A DNA stretch of 64,000 bases from Sycobia sp. Sy_11 (GCA_018907035.1 JACCIC010000002.1:8563501-8627500), one strand, 5' to 3'; shown: positions 10,922 through 24,457, numbered from the stretch's first letter. Program-made: numbers and translations. The notes: generated by a model not told the origin, from the sequence alone.

Positions 10922-12410
10922 CTTAAAATAGGTCCATGCGTCATTGTAGCCCAAGGATCCCCGGGTCTTAAAACATACTTCACATTTAGGATAGTGCGGG
11001 GGGGGGGGGTCGTGCCGCGGATGCCAACGAGGCGATAAAATTCAAATTTTCAATGTTCAGCATAGCGTTTGGCCCTGATATACGGAAACACGCGACAAAT
11101 GGCTTTTTCATCCACAGTGGCAAAGTTTCAGTTATATATGAATATGCAATTCTGTTAAAATAACCATATAACTGTAGAATTAAAAAACAAAAGGCTTACG
11201 TTTCAGCCTCATATTACGGAAAAGTGACACGAATGTTTTTTTTTTTTTTTTCAAGATTAAATTAGACCGAAAGCGATAAACGCAATACCAAATGTATGCC
11301 TAGCTCTTGGGTAGATGAATTCATTCCATGCGTATTATTGTACGCGTTTTAACGGCGAATATATTTCATATATCGTGCTTTGAAGACTCAAAACAATAAA
11401 TAAATACACCTTTTTCGCAGTACAATTTGTACAATGGTCATTAATTTAAAAATTTTTATAATCTAAAAAGAATCGTTTATATTTTACGTACTTGGGAAGA
11501 AGTTATTTAGATTAATACGTTTATTTGTATAAGAACTTTGTCCTATTTAATAGTAAATCAATAATATTTTTTATCGATGTGTTTCTAGAGCAATAAATGA
11601 AAACATTTGTAAATTTTCAGTACGACGGTTCGATCGGTTCTGTTTCCTATTTCCATCAGGATTGATATTTACTTAAATGCACATGTTTTTTATGAAAATT
11701 CTAGAATAGAATTCATCATAAATATTGACTAATATCATACAGTTTAAAATATAAAAATCGAACTAAGTTCTTTGATAGTAAATCAGTTTTACATGACTTA
11801 ATACTTACTCTAATTTTATGAAAAAATTAATGATAACCAATAATGACTGTAGGATTTGGAGTATCACTTTATCACATAATAAAAATCGTATGTTAGTTTT
11901 ATTTATAACTCATTTTATTATTATTGTTACATGGGCCTTTAGAAATATTAAGGGTGTATAGATACATAAAAAACGCGGGGTTAGATCCCTTCCCTAGACG
12001 TAGCTAATCCTTGACAATCAATGGATCCCTCACCTCAAGTTGGCCTTATGCTACCGAATTTCATTTCTAACAATCTCAATTGCAACGAAAGCGTCCGCGC
12101 AACGATCTTCACGAAACTTCGCGAACGACTCGATACTTTCGCACTGTAACGTCAATTTTAACGAATAGGAACAGTTTTATAATACGCGGATAGGCATGGA
12201 GGGGGGGGGGATATCGCAATTGGGAAAAAATCCATCCGCTCGACAGATGTTCGCCCAACCGTCGTAAACTGGGCGATTTTCTACCTCGTAAATACACAGT
12301 CGCAAATGAATGCAGAAATCCGCCTTTCCGGCGTAGATCTCCCCCCTCCCTTCTACTGTAATAACACCTTTCTGCGTAAATTCGACAGCGGCGCGGCCCG
12401 ATGACATTGG
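10922..12410. other. AT-rich non-coding DNA
   Basis: No gene seen. Contains a run of G near 10988-10998, a T16 tract near 11237-11252 and mostly AT-rich sequence; GC content rises beyond 12.0 kb. Confidence 0.6.
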
Positions 12411-12955
12411 TAAACATGGCGAAATTGCGCGAACGAGGGGCGACGGCTCGTCGGCGGGCTGCGGCGAAATTCTGATTATCTCCGCGGCGATTTCGCCGGA
12501 TTTGCCGTTCGGCCGTGGACGTACACGTGGACGCGCGCGCGCGCGCGCGCCCGAGAAGGGGGCAACAAACTCGCCGAGGGCGCCGCTCGGACTTCTGGTG
12601 TATACCGGGAATCGGGCCGACGCCGCGCCGATCTCCTCGAAATGGGTGTGTTTGAAGAAACTATCCCCCCCTCCCTCCTGGAATATTTAGCTGACTTTTT
12701 AGTCCCTCCCGGGTGTACTTTCGTATCCGCGCCGATTCTCGAGGCGGCGGGCCGCCCTCCCCGCGCCCCCCTCCTCCTCCGCCCTTATTCCCTGGCTCGA
12801 GACTGCGAGTGCGCGCGCGCACCGCACGGAGATCGCGAAAATTCCCGAAGGAGCGCGGCTTGGCGTTGCCCGACCGCGCCGCACTTGAGAAAATTGCCCC
12901 ATAAATTCATCGGGTGGGTTGCGAGAGGGAGTTCTGGGCTCTTGTTTTCCGGCGC

Positions 12956-12958
<3 letters not shown>

Positions 12959-12994
<36 letters not shown>
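12959..12994. repeat. (CT)n microsatellite
   Basis: About 17 CT units inside the CpG-rich block. Confidence 0.95.
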
Positions 12995-12997
<3 letters not shown>

Positions 12998-13147
12998 CCC
13001 ATTCTCTGCCGGAGAACTTTCGTCTTCCAGGCTTTTTTTCTTCAACCGCCTCGCCGGCACAAACTATCTTATACAGCCGAGGCTCCCGCGGAAGTACGTC
13101 ACTATATACTTCGCCAAGCTGCCAACCCTTCCCCTCACCCTCCCTGG

Positions 13148-13174
<27 letters not shown>
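13148..13174. repeat. (CT)n microsatellite
   Basis: About 13 CT units. Confidence 0.95.
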
Positions 13175-13178
<4 letters not shown>

Positions 13179-13265
13179 TGTGTCTTCCTGTTTCTCGTGC
13201 GCGCTTTTCCTAATGCTGATCTAATCTGGGGGAGCTTTACTGCCGCCGCTTTCCGCTCTTAAATT

Positions 13266-14053
13266 GCATCGAGGAGAGTGCTTTGGCGACTCTATTAGGT
13301 AGATAAAAAATTACGGGGCGAGCTGCGTGAGAAGCTTGGGCGTCGCATAAGAAGAATAACAATTGCCGCGCACGGTAGGCGTGAGTTATAACTGCGCGGC
13401 AGGATCAAAGACAAGCGGGACTTATTTATAAGTTGCTCGGCAGAGCACGTTTTCGAATTGTATAGGAGTGGTCTAAGCCCATTTGTCTAGGATGATGTTG
13501 ATTATAATTTTTCATATTTTCGTATTGAAAAATCGTAAGAAGCTCTAATCCTCGAATTTGTAATAAGAGAATTGGATTGAGTGCGATATAAATTTGTTTT
13601 GCATACGTTACGCGATCTATGAAGTATTATGTATTAGTTAAGTTTGTCTTAAAATTATATAATTAAAAAAAAACGCAGTATTGGATAAAGGACATTATTC
13701 AAAATGTACAATCAAATTTTATTTGTCAGAAGATATTAGCTTTTAAATATTTGGTATTTCATTGCTCATAACTCTAAGAAAATATTGTTACAATTCTTAG
13801 GTATTAAAGTGATAAGTACTATTGATACAGGTGTTGTGTTGGAGCAACAGTAGTTTCTTTGATAGCTGTTTTTTCCTTATTCCTGTTATTTCCTCGAAGT
13901 GTCTCGCGCGAATGTCGATGACTTTGCATTCAAAAATGTATGTATTTCCGATGCAGGCCAATGATAGAATGAGGTATGTACAATCATTGTAAAATGTATC
14001 GAGCTACTTCTGATGAGTTAGGATAGATGTCAAGCCAGAAAGATAGATAAAAT

Positions 14054-14120
<67 letters not shown>

Positions 14121-15060
14121 AGCTTGATAAACTTGTACTGATTTCGTTTTATTCTCATACTTGGGATATATTTTAGAATTTATTTTTCTGGAATTATAAT
14201 TCTGCAGAACTGATGTTTCTGCTGTGTAGATGTTTAAATATTGATTTGAACACCGTCAAATGGATTCGACTTTCGATGAGCTTAGATTTTAACGTAAATA
14301 CCATGCTGTTAACCAATGGATACTTTCATTTAATTTTTGCCTCCTTCTGTATCCTCATGTACTTATACATATATTTGTATTATTTTTTGCTATATCCTCA
14401 GTTTTATACTAGCGTTAAAACAGGATCATTTCTTGAACATTTATTAGTTTTAAGCAAAATAACAAGAGATTATAATTTTCAATCGTTTATATTCGTCTAA
14501 AGTCTAAGTCAAATCTTCGTGTTCGATGACTGGAGAAACTTACGCATACGCAAGTTCGCATTGTCTCAAGTAGATAAGAGTTTCCATCGGTTGGAGCAAA
14601 TGAATCGTTCTTTGTCTGACCAGAGTCCGACCGATCCGAATGTACGTTAGTTAACGTTTTTATTCACACTTTATTCCTAATATTACTTCGGTATATTACT
14701 TGTTCGCTAATATTTCAACTTATTTTGGCTATTATTCTCTGTCTTATTATTTTTCATATAATATTATTATGAATATAATTATTTTGAATTTATGAAAATT
14801 CAGGTGTAAATGGAAAAAAGCATCTATATTTCTTAATTAATCATTCCACATTTAATTGTTTTATTTATTTTATTTACAATATATACGTACGTAACTACGG
14901 AACTTAAGCATTATAGAATAACTTCTAAGCTTTATTAAATAATCTCTGTTTAACAAAGTAAATTTGACACAAACTGAAACTTCCGGAAAATAGTCGTTTG
15001 TAAAAATATTAAGCTATTTCATTTAAATAAAATTATTGTATCGATAGTGCTAACTTTAAT
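13266..15060. other. AT-rich non-coding DNA
   Basis: No gene seen. Holds an interrupted (GA)n tract near 14.06 kb. The 95-codon frame at 14213-14500 (+) is a hydrophobic, Tyr/Phe/Leu-rich run of the kind AT-rich DNA gives by chance. Confidence 0.6.
14057..14118. repeat. Interrupted (GA)n microsatellite
   Basis: Two GA arrays separated by a single AAG interruption near 14087. Confidence 0.95.
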
Positions 15061-16625
15061 AAACTCGACCTACTTCCTATTTATGCGTTCCTGGGTAAGT
15101 ACTTCCGTTCCGACGAGGGTAATTGTGCATCGGGCATAAGTACGCGCGCAATTTTTCCCTATACCTCCCGTGTTCCGAGGCTGGCGCGAGGAGACTCACC
15201 TGCGGGGCACAAGAACCAGGATCCCGAGAGCCATTTGCGGCCATTAAAATATAACTCGCCGCGCGAGCCGAGGGACGAGGATAATGACTACGAATGCCAA
15301 GCGTAAGGACTTGATCGCCACCACCACCACGACCACCGCCCCCCCTCCCTCCCCGCGCCCATTTAGCGAACGTGGAGGGGGGAGGGTAGACGTAAAGCGA
15401 GGAACTTCGTGCCTCTCCTCCCTCCGTTCCGTGCAGTAATGACGTATTCCAGGCGAAGGTTCTCAGTAAAGGAGCGCGCGTGCGTAAATGCGCGTATTTT
15501 TGGGTGATTTGCATCAGGTCAATTTTTTTTTTTTCTTTTTTCGTTTTACACGGAGAACAGTTTTATATATGAGATCCTCCTAATGCTCAGTAACGGCCGA
15601 TCGAATGGTTTACCAGGCGCTCGGGCAGTAAGAAACTAATTATTCGAGAGTATAGCAGTGAGTCGTCTACTGTTTGAAATGTCGTGGACAGCCGTCAAAT
15701 CGGATTACGTATAGAGCCGGTGCGCAGTCATTTTCGACGAGTGGCTGGCTATTACTCGAAAGCGAGAGCAGTATACATATATATCAAATCAAAAGCTTAA
15801 CGGCTCTCCGCGGAATTTGAACCGCTGCTGCAGAGCTTCGCTCCGAGAGACGACGCTCCGAGCATCCGGGGCCTAGAGCGGTTTTGCAATTAATTTAGGT
15901 GGGGTGGGGGGACAACGTTTTTGCTAGAAAATCCCTCCCCCCCCTCCCCCCGAGTGCATTATCAGTACTGTCTTTCGGAAACCAGGATTTGAAATGCATT
16001 CTCCGTTGGGATCTCGGAATTTAAGCTTCGCTAGCGGGCATAAATTTTCGGTTTACGAGCGCGTCCGGTCTCACCGACTAATCCCGAACGACCGATGGCC
16101 TCGCGAGGCAGGCGAGGCTGCCGCAGTACTCGTGCTTTTACCGAACTCGTAGCGCTGGGCTACGCAGCCAAGGCTGGTTTCTCCACTTGGTCGAGAAAAC
16201 TTTGCAACTCAATTGTCGATGGCGCCGATATCCGGCTGCTTTCGGAAGCCGAGAGGCGCAGGGAATCCTGAAATAATAGCTTAATTTCAGACGGCTACAG
16301 GAGATGTGGTTGAAGAACAAAAAGAATTCCATTTGCCGCTATCTTGCCTTCCTCGTTTCAAGCTCGTACGGCGAAAGTCAGGAGTTTCTCTCGAAACCTC
16401 TAAGAGCATCTGAGGAGCTTGGGAGATTTCAGCCTTGCAGAGATTGGTGGCCCATCCCAGCGCCCGAAAAATGGATCGATACGGGGCAAGTTCCCGTACC
16501 ACCACTTCGGTTTTCCCTGGTGCGATTGATTATTCAGTAGCCGACCTTTGGACTATAGCTGGAGCGATGGCCCCGATAGGCTCGCGCTAGATGATAGTCG
16601 AATATACGGCGGATATTCACCTAAG
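15061..16625. other. CpG-rich blocks without a clear gene
   Basis: GC-rich sequence (about 15080-15520 and 15690-16600) with C/G runs near 15340-15380 and 15900-15955. The frames at 15077-15514 (-), 16287-16505 (-) and 16304-16540 (+) have no motif I recognise. A short imperfect hairpin lies at 15803-15836. Confidence 0.5.
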
Positions 16626-18560
16626 CAACCATACGAATGGATAAAGCATACTTCGTGCTTTATATTTAATGTTGACTTGAATACAATCGGAAATCAAATT
16701 AATATAGTGTAGAAGTCATCGTTTTCTTGATAAAAGTACTTAGATTATTAAATGATTTTATGACAAATATAATACCAAAAAATACAATCAGAATGCAATG
16801 AGATAATGTAATATGTCCTGTAATTATTAAGACAAGTAGATTGGAGGTTGGTTTCAGTGAATTTTTTTATGATTTCTACAAGTTATTAATAATACAAATA
16901 TTTTGAAATCAAAACTATGTATCTCGGACAAATGAAAAATATAACATGAACCATCACAGTTTATACAATTATAAAATTTAATTAAATATGCAATAAGACT
17001 TGCTCTTGGATCCCTGCGTTTTTCCGAAAATTTTTTTTACATTTTTTAGAGTATGTATCCATTCAATTTATGGAATGTACTTTAGAACTTATATTATATT
17101 TTAACTTATTTAACAATTTTGACTGAATAATGTGCATTAGTTTTGTGCATTCCAGAAAAACTTAATAAAATAAAGAGACAAAACGATGCATCTGCCCTGG
17201 AGTAGTATCTGAAATCAAACTTTTTCCAAATCATTTATTAGAAAATAAATATGTCGAATAATCGCAACACAGTCTTGCTTATTTTAATTTGATATTCACC
17301 TCATTTATTTCAATCCGTATTACGCTTGCGTAATTTTACACACAGCTGACAGTTAGTTATCCAGTGAGTTCTCGCTTTTTCTTCTCTTTCTCGTTGGAAT
17401 CGAGAAGGTATTACGGCGATGGGAGGGAAGGTGGTACGAGCTGTATCTCGCCCGACGCCCTCGTCTCTCGCCGCAGAATAGTCGACGAAATTTACTTCTG
17501 AGTCACGTTCGTAAATTCATCGTGGCGGTAGCGAATCATCTCATCGCTAACGCCATTCGTGCAGAAACACGCGGGAATCGAATCTCAGCCTCGAATCATT
17601 TACTCCGAAGGAGGCCAGTGGAGATGGGAATTAGTTCTTATTTTTCTCCCTATTTTTCGCCTCCTCACTTCCCCCGCCTACATCCGCGAGAATCTAATTT
17701 TGGCGAAGAATTCGCGTAATCGAAGTGAGAAATTCGTGAATCTTCCTACATTCGGGTTCTGTAAATCCTTGAGAACTGACATTTTTCGAGGTAAACCAAG
17801 CAGCGTTTCGATGGGGGGGGGGGGTTGAGGCAGATCAAGAGTGTTAGGGTACCGTAAGAATAGCCAGCGTGTTCGATTGCTCCTATAAGAGGACAACTGC
17901 AAATTGCGTTGATCGGGGCGAACGATGGCCTGGAAAACGATTCGACGACTAGTTTTGACATGGCAATTGTATTTCAAAAAGTTTTCCGCGCTAGGACACA
18001 TCAGTGCGATTAATATAATTTGAATTGCAACTGAAACATCGACAAAAATGATCTGAAGCATCTTTCAATTTTGCTGCAGCTTTGGAGTAGTTGTCACGAA
18101 TTATTTTCAGTTCCTTGAAAGGAATGTTTCGGTATAATGGCCATTGAGATTTTCGTCTTGTATATTGCAAAAAATGATAAATATCTTATTTATAAACTAT
18201 TTGTATAAGGTTTACTACGATGGCTCGATCGCTAGAGCATAGGACTGATAACTTGTTAATCCTATTTTGACCGATTGACACAAGCACCGCTGAAAGAATT
18301 TACATGTTCTTTGTTTAGAAACATACGTAGACCTCCGTCGCCGATTGGCATCACTATTTAGCACCATGAAGATAGTGACGTGAATAACATAATAAAAAAA
18401 TTTGTATATGTCTTCGTAATTTATATGTATACCAAAAATTCAAATATTTAGATGAATAAAAAAAGTCTAAATAATCATATTAGTTTGTGGTTTATAGACC
18501 AGGTCAAAGATTGAGGTTCAGCAAAACCTTTGCTTTTACCAGATATAGAAAGATTTCCGA
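16626..18560. other. Mostly AT-rich non-coding DNA
   Basis: No gene recognised. There is a moderately GC-rich patch at 17340-17800, a G-run at 17814-17824, and a degenerate tRNA-like segment at 18219-18290 (see findings). Confidence 0.55.
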
Positions 18561-19156
18561 TGCAATAATTTGATACCGAACGTCCCGAGACATACAACGG
18601 GCAACGTTCTTTATATAAGAAATTACGAGAATCAGCATTGGAACATGTGGAAAGATAAACGGACGGGCAGGGGAATTGCCGTTACGTTCCTTCTCACAAT
18701 ACCCGGAGCATGTAATGAACACTTCCCAGGGTTCGAGGTCGCTCGTTCGATCCGACACACATGTATAGTATACATACGGCCGGCGCCGAGGAGAGAAGTG
18801 GCAAAACAATGAGAAAGACAGCGAAAATGATGGGAAGGCGGGAGGACGAATCGGCACTATCGGTTAGCGCGCGAGCACGATCGGCACGATTCTCCGAAAG
18901 TAATTGAAGCGATTGACATTGGGTAAACGGTGACCCTGGGGAGGTCTGCTAGCCGTGGTATAACAAGCAGTGTCCGTCCTCCTTCCTTCTTCTTCTTTGC
19001 CTTCTACTCCTCTGTATCCTCACCCGGCATCTTCGGATCACGCTTCGGAGCTGTGGGTCGCGATCGACTTTCGACACTGCAGTTGTCATTAAGCTGTACC
19101 ACTGCTTCTCATCTCCCTGCATTCTCCTCTTTTTCTACCTCACCTTTCTCCTTCTT

Positions 19157-19205
<49 letters not shown>

Positions 19206-20500
19206 CGCCTGCTGGGAACGAGGAGAGCCTTCATCTCGCTGATGTTTTGCCGAGATATTGAATTTTTCCAGTTGCTTCGCTTTTACTAATTTTTGCCGTC
19301 GGACGAGGTCAACGTGATTGCGCGTCTTCTGGGCTATCATTGTCTGATAATAACAAAAGTTCTTCATCAATAATAACCTGGATGAGTTCCTGAAATAGTA
19401 TTGAAAAATAATTCAATTACTTTTCATTGATCAGAAGCTTTCATAAAATATTCTATTGCAACGAATCATATTTCCCATTTTCAATCCTAGTGTAAATTAA
19501 ATTGTTTGGTAAATACATCTGCCTACGATGTTGTTCATTGAATCTTCGACTTTGAGATTTAATCCCTGAACTTCAGAGAATTCGAGCTGAAGTGAATTTA
19601 ACCAATTAAGATTTAAGAAAATCCATGCACATATATTTCTTTGGATCTGGTATTTCTACTTGGCTTCCTCATTTGATTATATGTGTGCATGTATCCAATC
19701 TTTATCGAACTTATCGCCCGAATCCGTAATATTGGCCTTCTTTCATTCGCATGCAGAATTCTCCGTTATATATAAAGACGATCTAAGGACCACTCTACGC
19801 ACGCCTCGATTAGTTTTATAAGCCAATTGTATTTAATACAATCTATACCGCCGTTGCCTTAATGATCCGCGGAACTGAGTCACGCGTTCGGCCGACTATT
19901 TATCCACTAAAAATTAATGCCTCCCTGTCGAGTATGCGCCGAGGCGATGACCAGAGTCACATCCGGTAGCTTCCTCTCCAAGTTCCACTCGTAAAAATCA
20001 ACTGGGAGCATCTCTCTCGCCAGGTGTGTCCCTTATCCACGCAAAACGGCCGAGAGCTAAGTCGCTTTACTGCTGCACGCCAAGACCGGAGTCGTTTTAG
20101 ACTATAATTCCGCCCCTCCCTCGCCCCCCCCCCTCGTCCTCCCCCTGCCCTCACGTGATTTTACGGGCCTAGCCGGGGTTATTAAAGGGATGAGTTGAAC
20201 GAACGTTATCTCGTTCGGGGAGTAAATTTACTTCGTTATGCCGCGCGCGCGCGCGCGTCGAGGCAATAAAAACGTTAGAGCGGAGTGATCTATAATTGTT
20301 GGGATAGGGCAGATAGTAAAGAGGCTCGGTCCATTAAATATTGCGCCGACGGTAAAATTGAGGTGTCCGATGACGGCACGAACGGCCTCGGTACGTATAG
20401 ATACAAAATTAAGCCGGCGTGTTTCTCGCTGGTATTATTGAGCCGGTATTTCATTCGGCCGTGTTACCACGTACTGTATGGTCACGAAAATTAAAATGAA
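18561..20500. other. Mixed-composition DNA with CpG patches
   Basis: CpG-bearing patches (18700-19080, 19900-20490), one (CT)n tract, and an alternating CG run at about 20241-20257. Frames such as 18930-19289 (+) depend on the CT repeat. No gene recognised. Confidence 0.5.
19160..19202. repeat. (CT)n microsatellite
   Basis: About 21 CT units. Confidence 0.95.
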
Positions 20501-21133
20501 AATTGCGACGATTCAGGCGGTAGTTAACTATTGCATCTGCGAATGAATTTCTAGTCACTGTGCCGAAAGGACAAATATATTACGAAGATCAAGGATAAAA
20601 GGCGATGGAACGGTGCGTAAAATTTTGTAAGCAAATAAACCGTTTTCACTAAAATTCTGACTATACGCGATCGATTCATTCTTTAGGGATTCAACGTCTT
20701 TACCGATGCTCTTACATTTATTTTCAGGTTTTACTATATCTTTATTACTATTATATTCTCGCTTTCTATAAGAATTTTACGTCATCTATAGTTTAATTGT
20801 GTAAAAAAATAATGCCTAAATATTTAACATCCATCGTTTCTAGACGATAACTCTCTAAAATGGAAGAAGTGAAATTTGAATTGATTGGGGTAACTTAATT
20901 TAATCAACAACTAAGGTAATCATTAAACTTGAGTATGAAAACATGAAAAAAAAAGCACAGCGGTGAGTTCTACTATCGATCATTGGGCTTTGGCAGCCGG
21001 TATTTTTCAAATATCATCTCAAAATAACCGTTTTCTATTAATACTAATAGTTCACAAATATTATTTTTTCAATAGATAATAGCTACACTATTTCAAGTAT
21101 TTAACATGTTTCCAATTTATTATTATGATCATT

Positions 21134-21134
<1 letters not shown>

Positions 21135-21169
<35 letters not shown>
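21135..21169. repeat. (TTG)n trinucleotide microsatellite
   Basis: About 11-12 tandem TTG/TGT units in AT-rich DNA; no open coding context. Confidence 0.95.
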
Positions 21170-22758
21170 ATTTTCATTCCTATGCATTCGTTGCAAAATC
21201 CAAATTTCTTAGATTCATTTATGAATGATTCTTCACTTATTAAAGGAAATGATGTTCTTATTTGATTAGTATAAATATAGACTTATTTTACCTAAGAGAA
21301 TCTGGAATTTTGAAAGAAATAATGAACCTGAACTGAAAATAAGACAGTTATTCTTTTATTCAAATCAACCAATTAAATTTCACGATCTCTCACAGTCTCC
21401 AGTACGGGAAACCTATCATATTATTACTTTTACAGAATATATGAGAACTGATAATATCGGATCTGACGTTATTGGCCCTCTTTAGAGAAGCAGAAATGAT
21501 TTTGTCCTGCTGCTATTTCTCATAACGCTATCCTCGAAATATTTAGCGAACACACACCGTTTTTGTGCTTACGTACGAGCCCGCGTACACGCCCGACTGT
21601 ATTATCTCTTGAGATATCTCACGGGGATCGCGAGGCGGAGGAAAGTATGTGACCAGATTGAGACAGTCGGAAGTTTCGCGCTTATTGGCGGGAATGCGAG
21701 GAGGTCGACTTGAATTTGGATTTATCGTTATCGCGATCGTATATAGAATCGCGACTATCCGAGCTGCTTAGCGCTGTTCTTTTAATTTTATCGTTGCAAC
21801 GCGAATGCATCCATACACGGCGCGATAGGCCGTGGATCAATTTCAACGACGAAATTGACGAACGAGAAGCGGCAGCTTTTATCATGTAGCTCTACTTACT
21901 AAGTCGAGTCCTTAAGTCGTCGAGTAAATGCATTGTTTCGATAACTCAGGTTCAGATTAAAATAGATAATTATTGTTTTTCAGTCTGTTTTCTTTAAATT
22001 TTATATGCCAATATAATAATACATTCGAGTGGAATTTTTATCAATATAGAAAAAAAGTGGACTATATCAGTACTAGACCGAGTATTTGTATTTTGATGTT
22101 CGAATTTATTAAAACTCACTTTCTTGGGATTTTCTGAAGGATAGAAATTGTTAAGTCTGCTTAGGGCTTTTTTCGGTTCAGTTTATTTATCAGTTCCACG
22201 TTTATTCTAATTATTAATATTAATAATAGTGCAAAATTAAAAATTCAAATGACATAAAAAGAAGATTCTAACATTTCATTATTATCCTACATCAAATCCT
22301 TGCTTGTTCCTTAGGCGATGATGAATTTACAAAATATTTTCTTAATCCTTGCGCTAGTCTCTCTTAACTAATTATCAATCGGGGCAAATAAAGAATATAC
22401 ATGAAAAATTGATTTTCGAGGTATTTATTCAGATATGAAACTTTATCCATATTTAAACGGATGCTTCTACCTTAATTGCTACTCTATTGTCAAATTTTCT
22501 ATTAGTTTCATTCAGTATTTTTAATGATAATGCAAATGGAAAAATAAAATAAGAGACATGTTTTATGCGCGATGTTATTTTAAATCAAATTCTTTTGGTT
22601 ATTTTATGCATTATATTGCATAAAAGGTTAAAAAATGAATTATTAAAGAAACGTGAATCTTGATTGAATCTCCAAATAGGAAGACTTCTGACTCTTCAGT
22701 GTCCAATAATTTGTAAGCGCAGGTGCAGGATTTCTTCTTCTTTTTCATATGCTCAGTA

Positions 22759-22764
<6 letters not shown>

Positions 22765-22806
<42 letters not shown>
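22765..22806. repeat. (CT)n microsatellite
   Basis: About 21 CT units, ending about 90 bp before the left arm of the inverted structure. Confidence 0.95.
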
Positions 22807-22811
<5 letters not shown>

Positions 22812-22899
22812 ATGTAGAGTCACTCGCGATCGGACGTCTTGGAACGAGAAAGAAAAAAGGTAGCCAACTAAGCGACGTTATATACAGCGAGAGCTCTGT

Positions 22900-23129
22900 T
22901 GAGAATACATTACCGTATACCTTACGAGTGTACAAGGGATTTTGACTTTTACAGACGCATTTCAGGTTATAAATAGACTTTCACAGAGAGACCTTTCACC
23001 AAGCTTATAAATAGACTTGGCATAGGCTCGCATACACCTGCCCAGTCACGATGTTCATTAGTATACGAAGCGCGCGGCTTTGGTAGCGCGGGCCCGCGCG
23101 CGAGCGCGCGCCGCGGGTGAACAAAAGGG
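22900..23129 (-). repeat. Left arm of a foldback-like inverted repeat (one unit of the ~115-bp family)
   Basis: Read on the minus strand this arm runs CCCTTTTGTTCACCCGC (23129-23113), CGCTACCAAAGCC (23088-23076), then one repeat unit starting at 23054 (CATCGTGACT, GCAGGTG, CTATTTATAA, GGTCTCTGTG, AATCCCTTG, CGTAAGGT, AATGTATTC). The same blocks in the same order, with similar spacing, occur on the plus strand from 24458. The unit is longer than its relatives because a segment beginning at AAGTCTATTTATAA occurs twice, 38 bp apart (22967-22980 and 23005-23018 on the plus strand). Confidence 0.85.
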
Positions 23130-24457
23130 CCCGCTCGCGCGCGCAGGCCGCGCCGCGTACCGGGGGTTTTGAAAAAGAGGAGCAGGAGGAAAGCGGCGGG
23201 GGTCTCGCGTGCCAGATATTGATAGCGTGACGCGTCGCTTAGCCTGGCCTCCGTGCCTCCGCACCCCCCCCCCCACCCGCCCCATTTCACCCGCGAGATC
23301 GGCGCGCGTAATTAAACTCGAAAAATCGAAAGGAAGCGCGGCATCCTCGTCACCTCCGTCTATCTTTCTCTCTCTCTCTCTCTCTCTCTCTGTCGTTCTT
23401 CCTCCCTCCTGCTCGCCGCCGCGTTATGATGTTTACAGCTTATCCTGCGCAGCGCCTTATAGGCTTAATACCGATCGCGGACAAACGAGTTTCTCCCTCT
23501 GGCGCGAAGCGCCCCCTACGTTCGAGAAAATTGAGCAGGGATGGGGGAGGAGGAGAACCGTCTTCCCGACCGTTCTCGCCTATTTATCGGCGAAGTTCTT
23601 TCGTTCCCCTGTACCCCTCCCTTAGATACTTATGAAAGTCCATCGAGCGCGTGCGAATGACTGCCAAGAATTGCTGGACGAGGCGAAGTAGAAGTCCGAA
23701 GGGCGCGGAGGATTTACCGGCGGGAAATCAGGAAATTTCCTCGGTCGCGTGTATAAGTCCCCCACCCCCCCTTCTGTATCTCTCTGTCTGTCTCTTACGC
23801 GTGCGCTCTTCTGTCGCGCTGGCTCCGAGCTGCACATGGACGCGAGGTGGAGAGTCATGTCGGCGACCTCGGCAAGGCCTCGTCAAGGTCGTACGTTGAG
23901 CTCGGTCGCTCTCCCTCTCTCTCTTGCTCTCGTGAGAGCACCACGGCGGCTGCCAGCAGGAGGCATTTCACCACCACCATCGCCATCATCTTTACTTCCT
24001 CTCGCCGCTCCCCTTCCCTCGCCCTCCATCGTCCGTTCAACCGCTGATCTCGTTCTCCCCACCCCCCCCCCATTCTCTGTATCGACCGACGTTACGCTCG
24101 AGCTCGCTTTTCATCATCGCCCGCCCCCTCCCCCCCATCTTCCCCCTCTTTTATTGCAGTCCAGGCTTTCGAATCCACGGGGCATCTATATACGAATTCA
24201 TTACATCCAGGAGAAATAGCAGAGAGTAGCTCGCGCGGTGGCGTTTTTGCCTCCGCTTTTCTTTATACGCTGTAGGGAGGGGATTTCGCTGCGTGCGATA
24301 ATTAAATTTGTTAAGAAATAGCCTCGGGCTCGGCCCACCCACCACCCCTCTTGGTATCAAAGACCGGCACGCGAATGCCACCACGGGACCCTGACTTCCT
24401 TTTTTATCTGTTTAACCGAGACGCGTCGAGTAGTCTGTGCGCGCGCGCGCGCGCGCG
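23130..24457. other. CpG-rich spacer between the inverted arms
   Basis: About 1.3 kb, CpG-rich, with a (CT)n tract, C-runs and an alternating GC run at its right end. Several frames overlap here (23209-23625, 23749-24219 plus) but are Pro/Ser/Arg-rich artefacts of the base composition; no transposase or other protein motif was found. Confidence 0.5.
23367..23391. repeat. (CT)n microsatellite
   Basis: About 12 CT units. Confidence 0.95.

Larger units (their letters stand above)
12411..13265. other. CpG-rich block without a clear gene
   Basis: Rich in CpG, with an alternating CG run at about 12532-12551 and two (CT)n tracts. The longest frames (for example 12642-13262 plus) owe their length to CT repeats reading as Ser-Leu and are not credible. 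It could be a promoter or other regulatory island; no splice-consistent coding sequence was recognised. Confidence 0.5.
20501..22895. other. AT-rich non-coding DNA
   Basis: No gene recognised. Holds a (TTG)n array, a GC patch near 21540-21880 and a (CT)n tract near 22.77 kb. Confidence 0.6.

Noticed and set aside
12642..13262. 206-codon plus-strand frame in the CpG-rich block
   Set aside because: Length comes from two CT arrays read as Ser-Leu and from high GC; no domain or splice logic.
14213..14500. 95-codon hydrophobic frame that looks like a receptor fragment
   Set aside because: AT-rich DNA readily yields Leu/Tyr/Phe/Ile runs; no conserved receptor motif, splice sites or partner exons were seen.
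15795..15840. GGTTCAAATTC on the minus strand resembling a tRNA B-box
   Set aside because: No D-arm, anticodon arm or acceptor stem at the right distances; it is part of a small unrelated hairpin.
21135..21169. (TTG)n considered as a CRISPR or functional array
   Set aside because: Plain trinucleotide microsatellite without spacers; no CRISPR array is present and none is expected in a nuclear insect genome.
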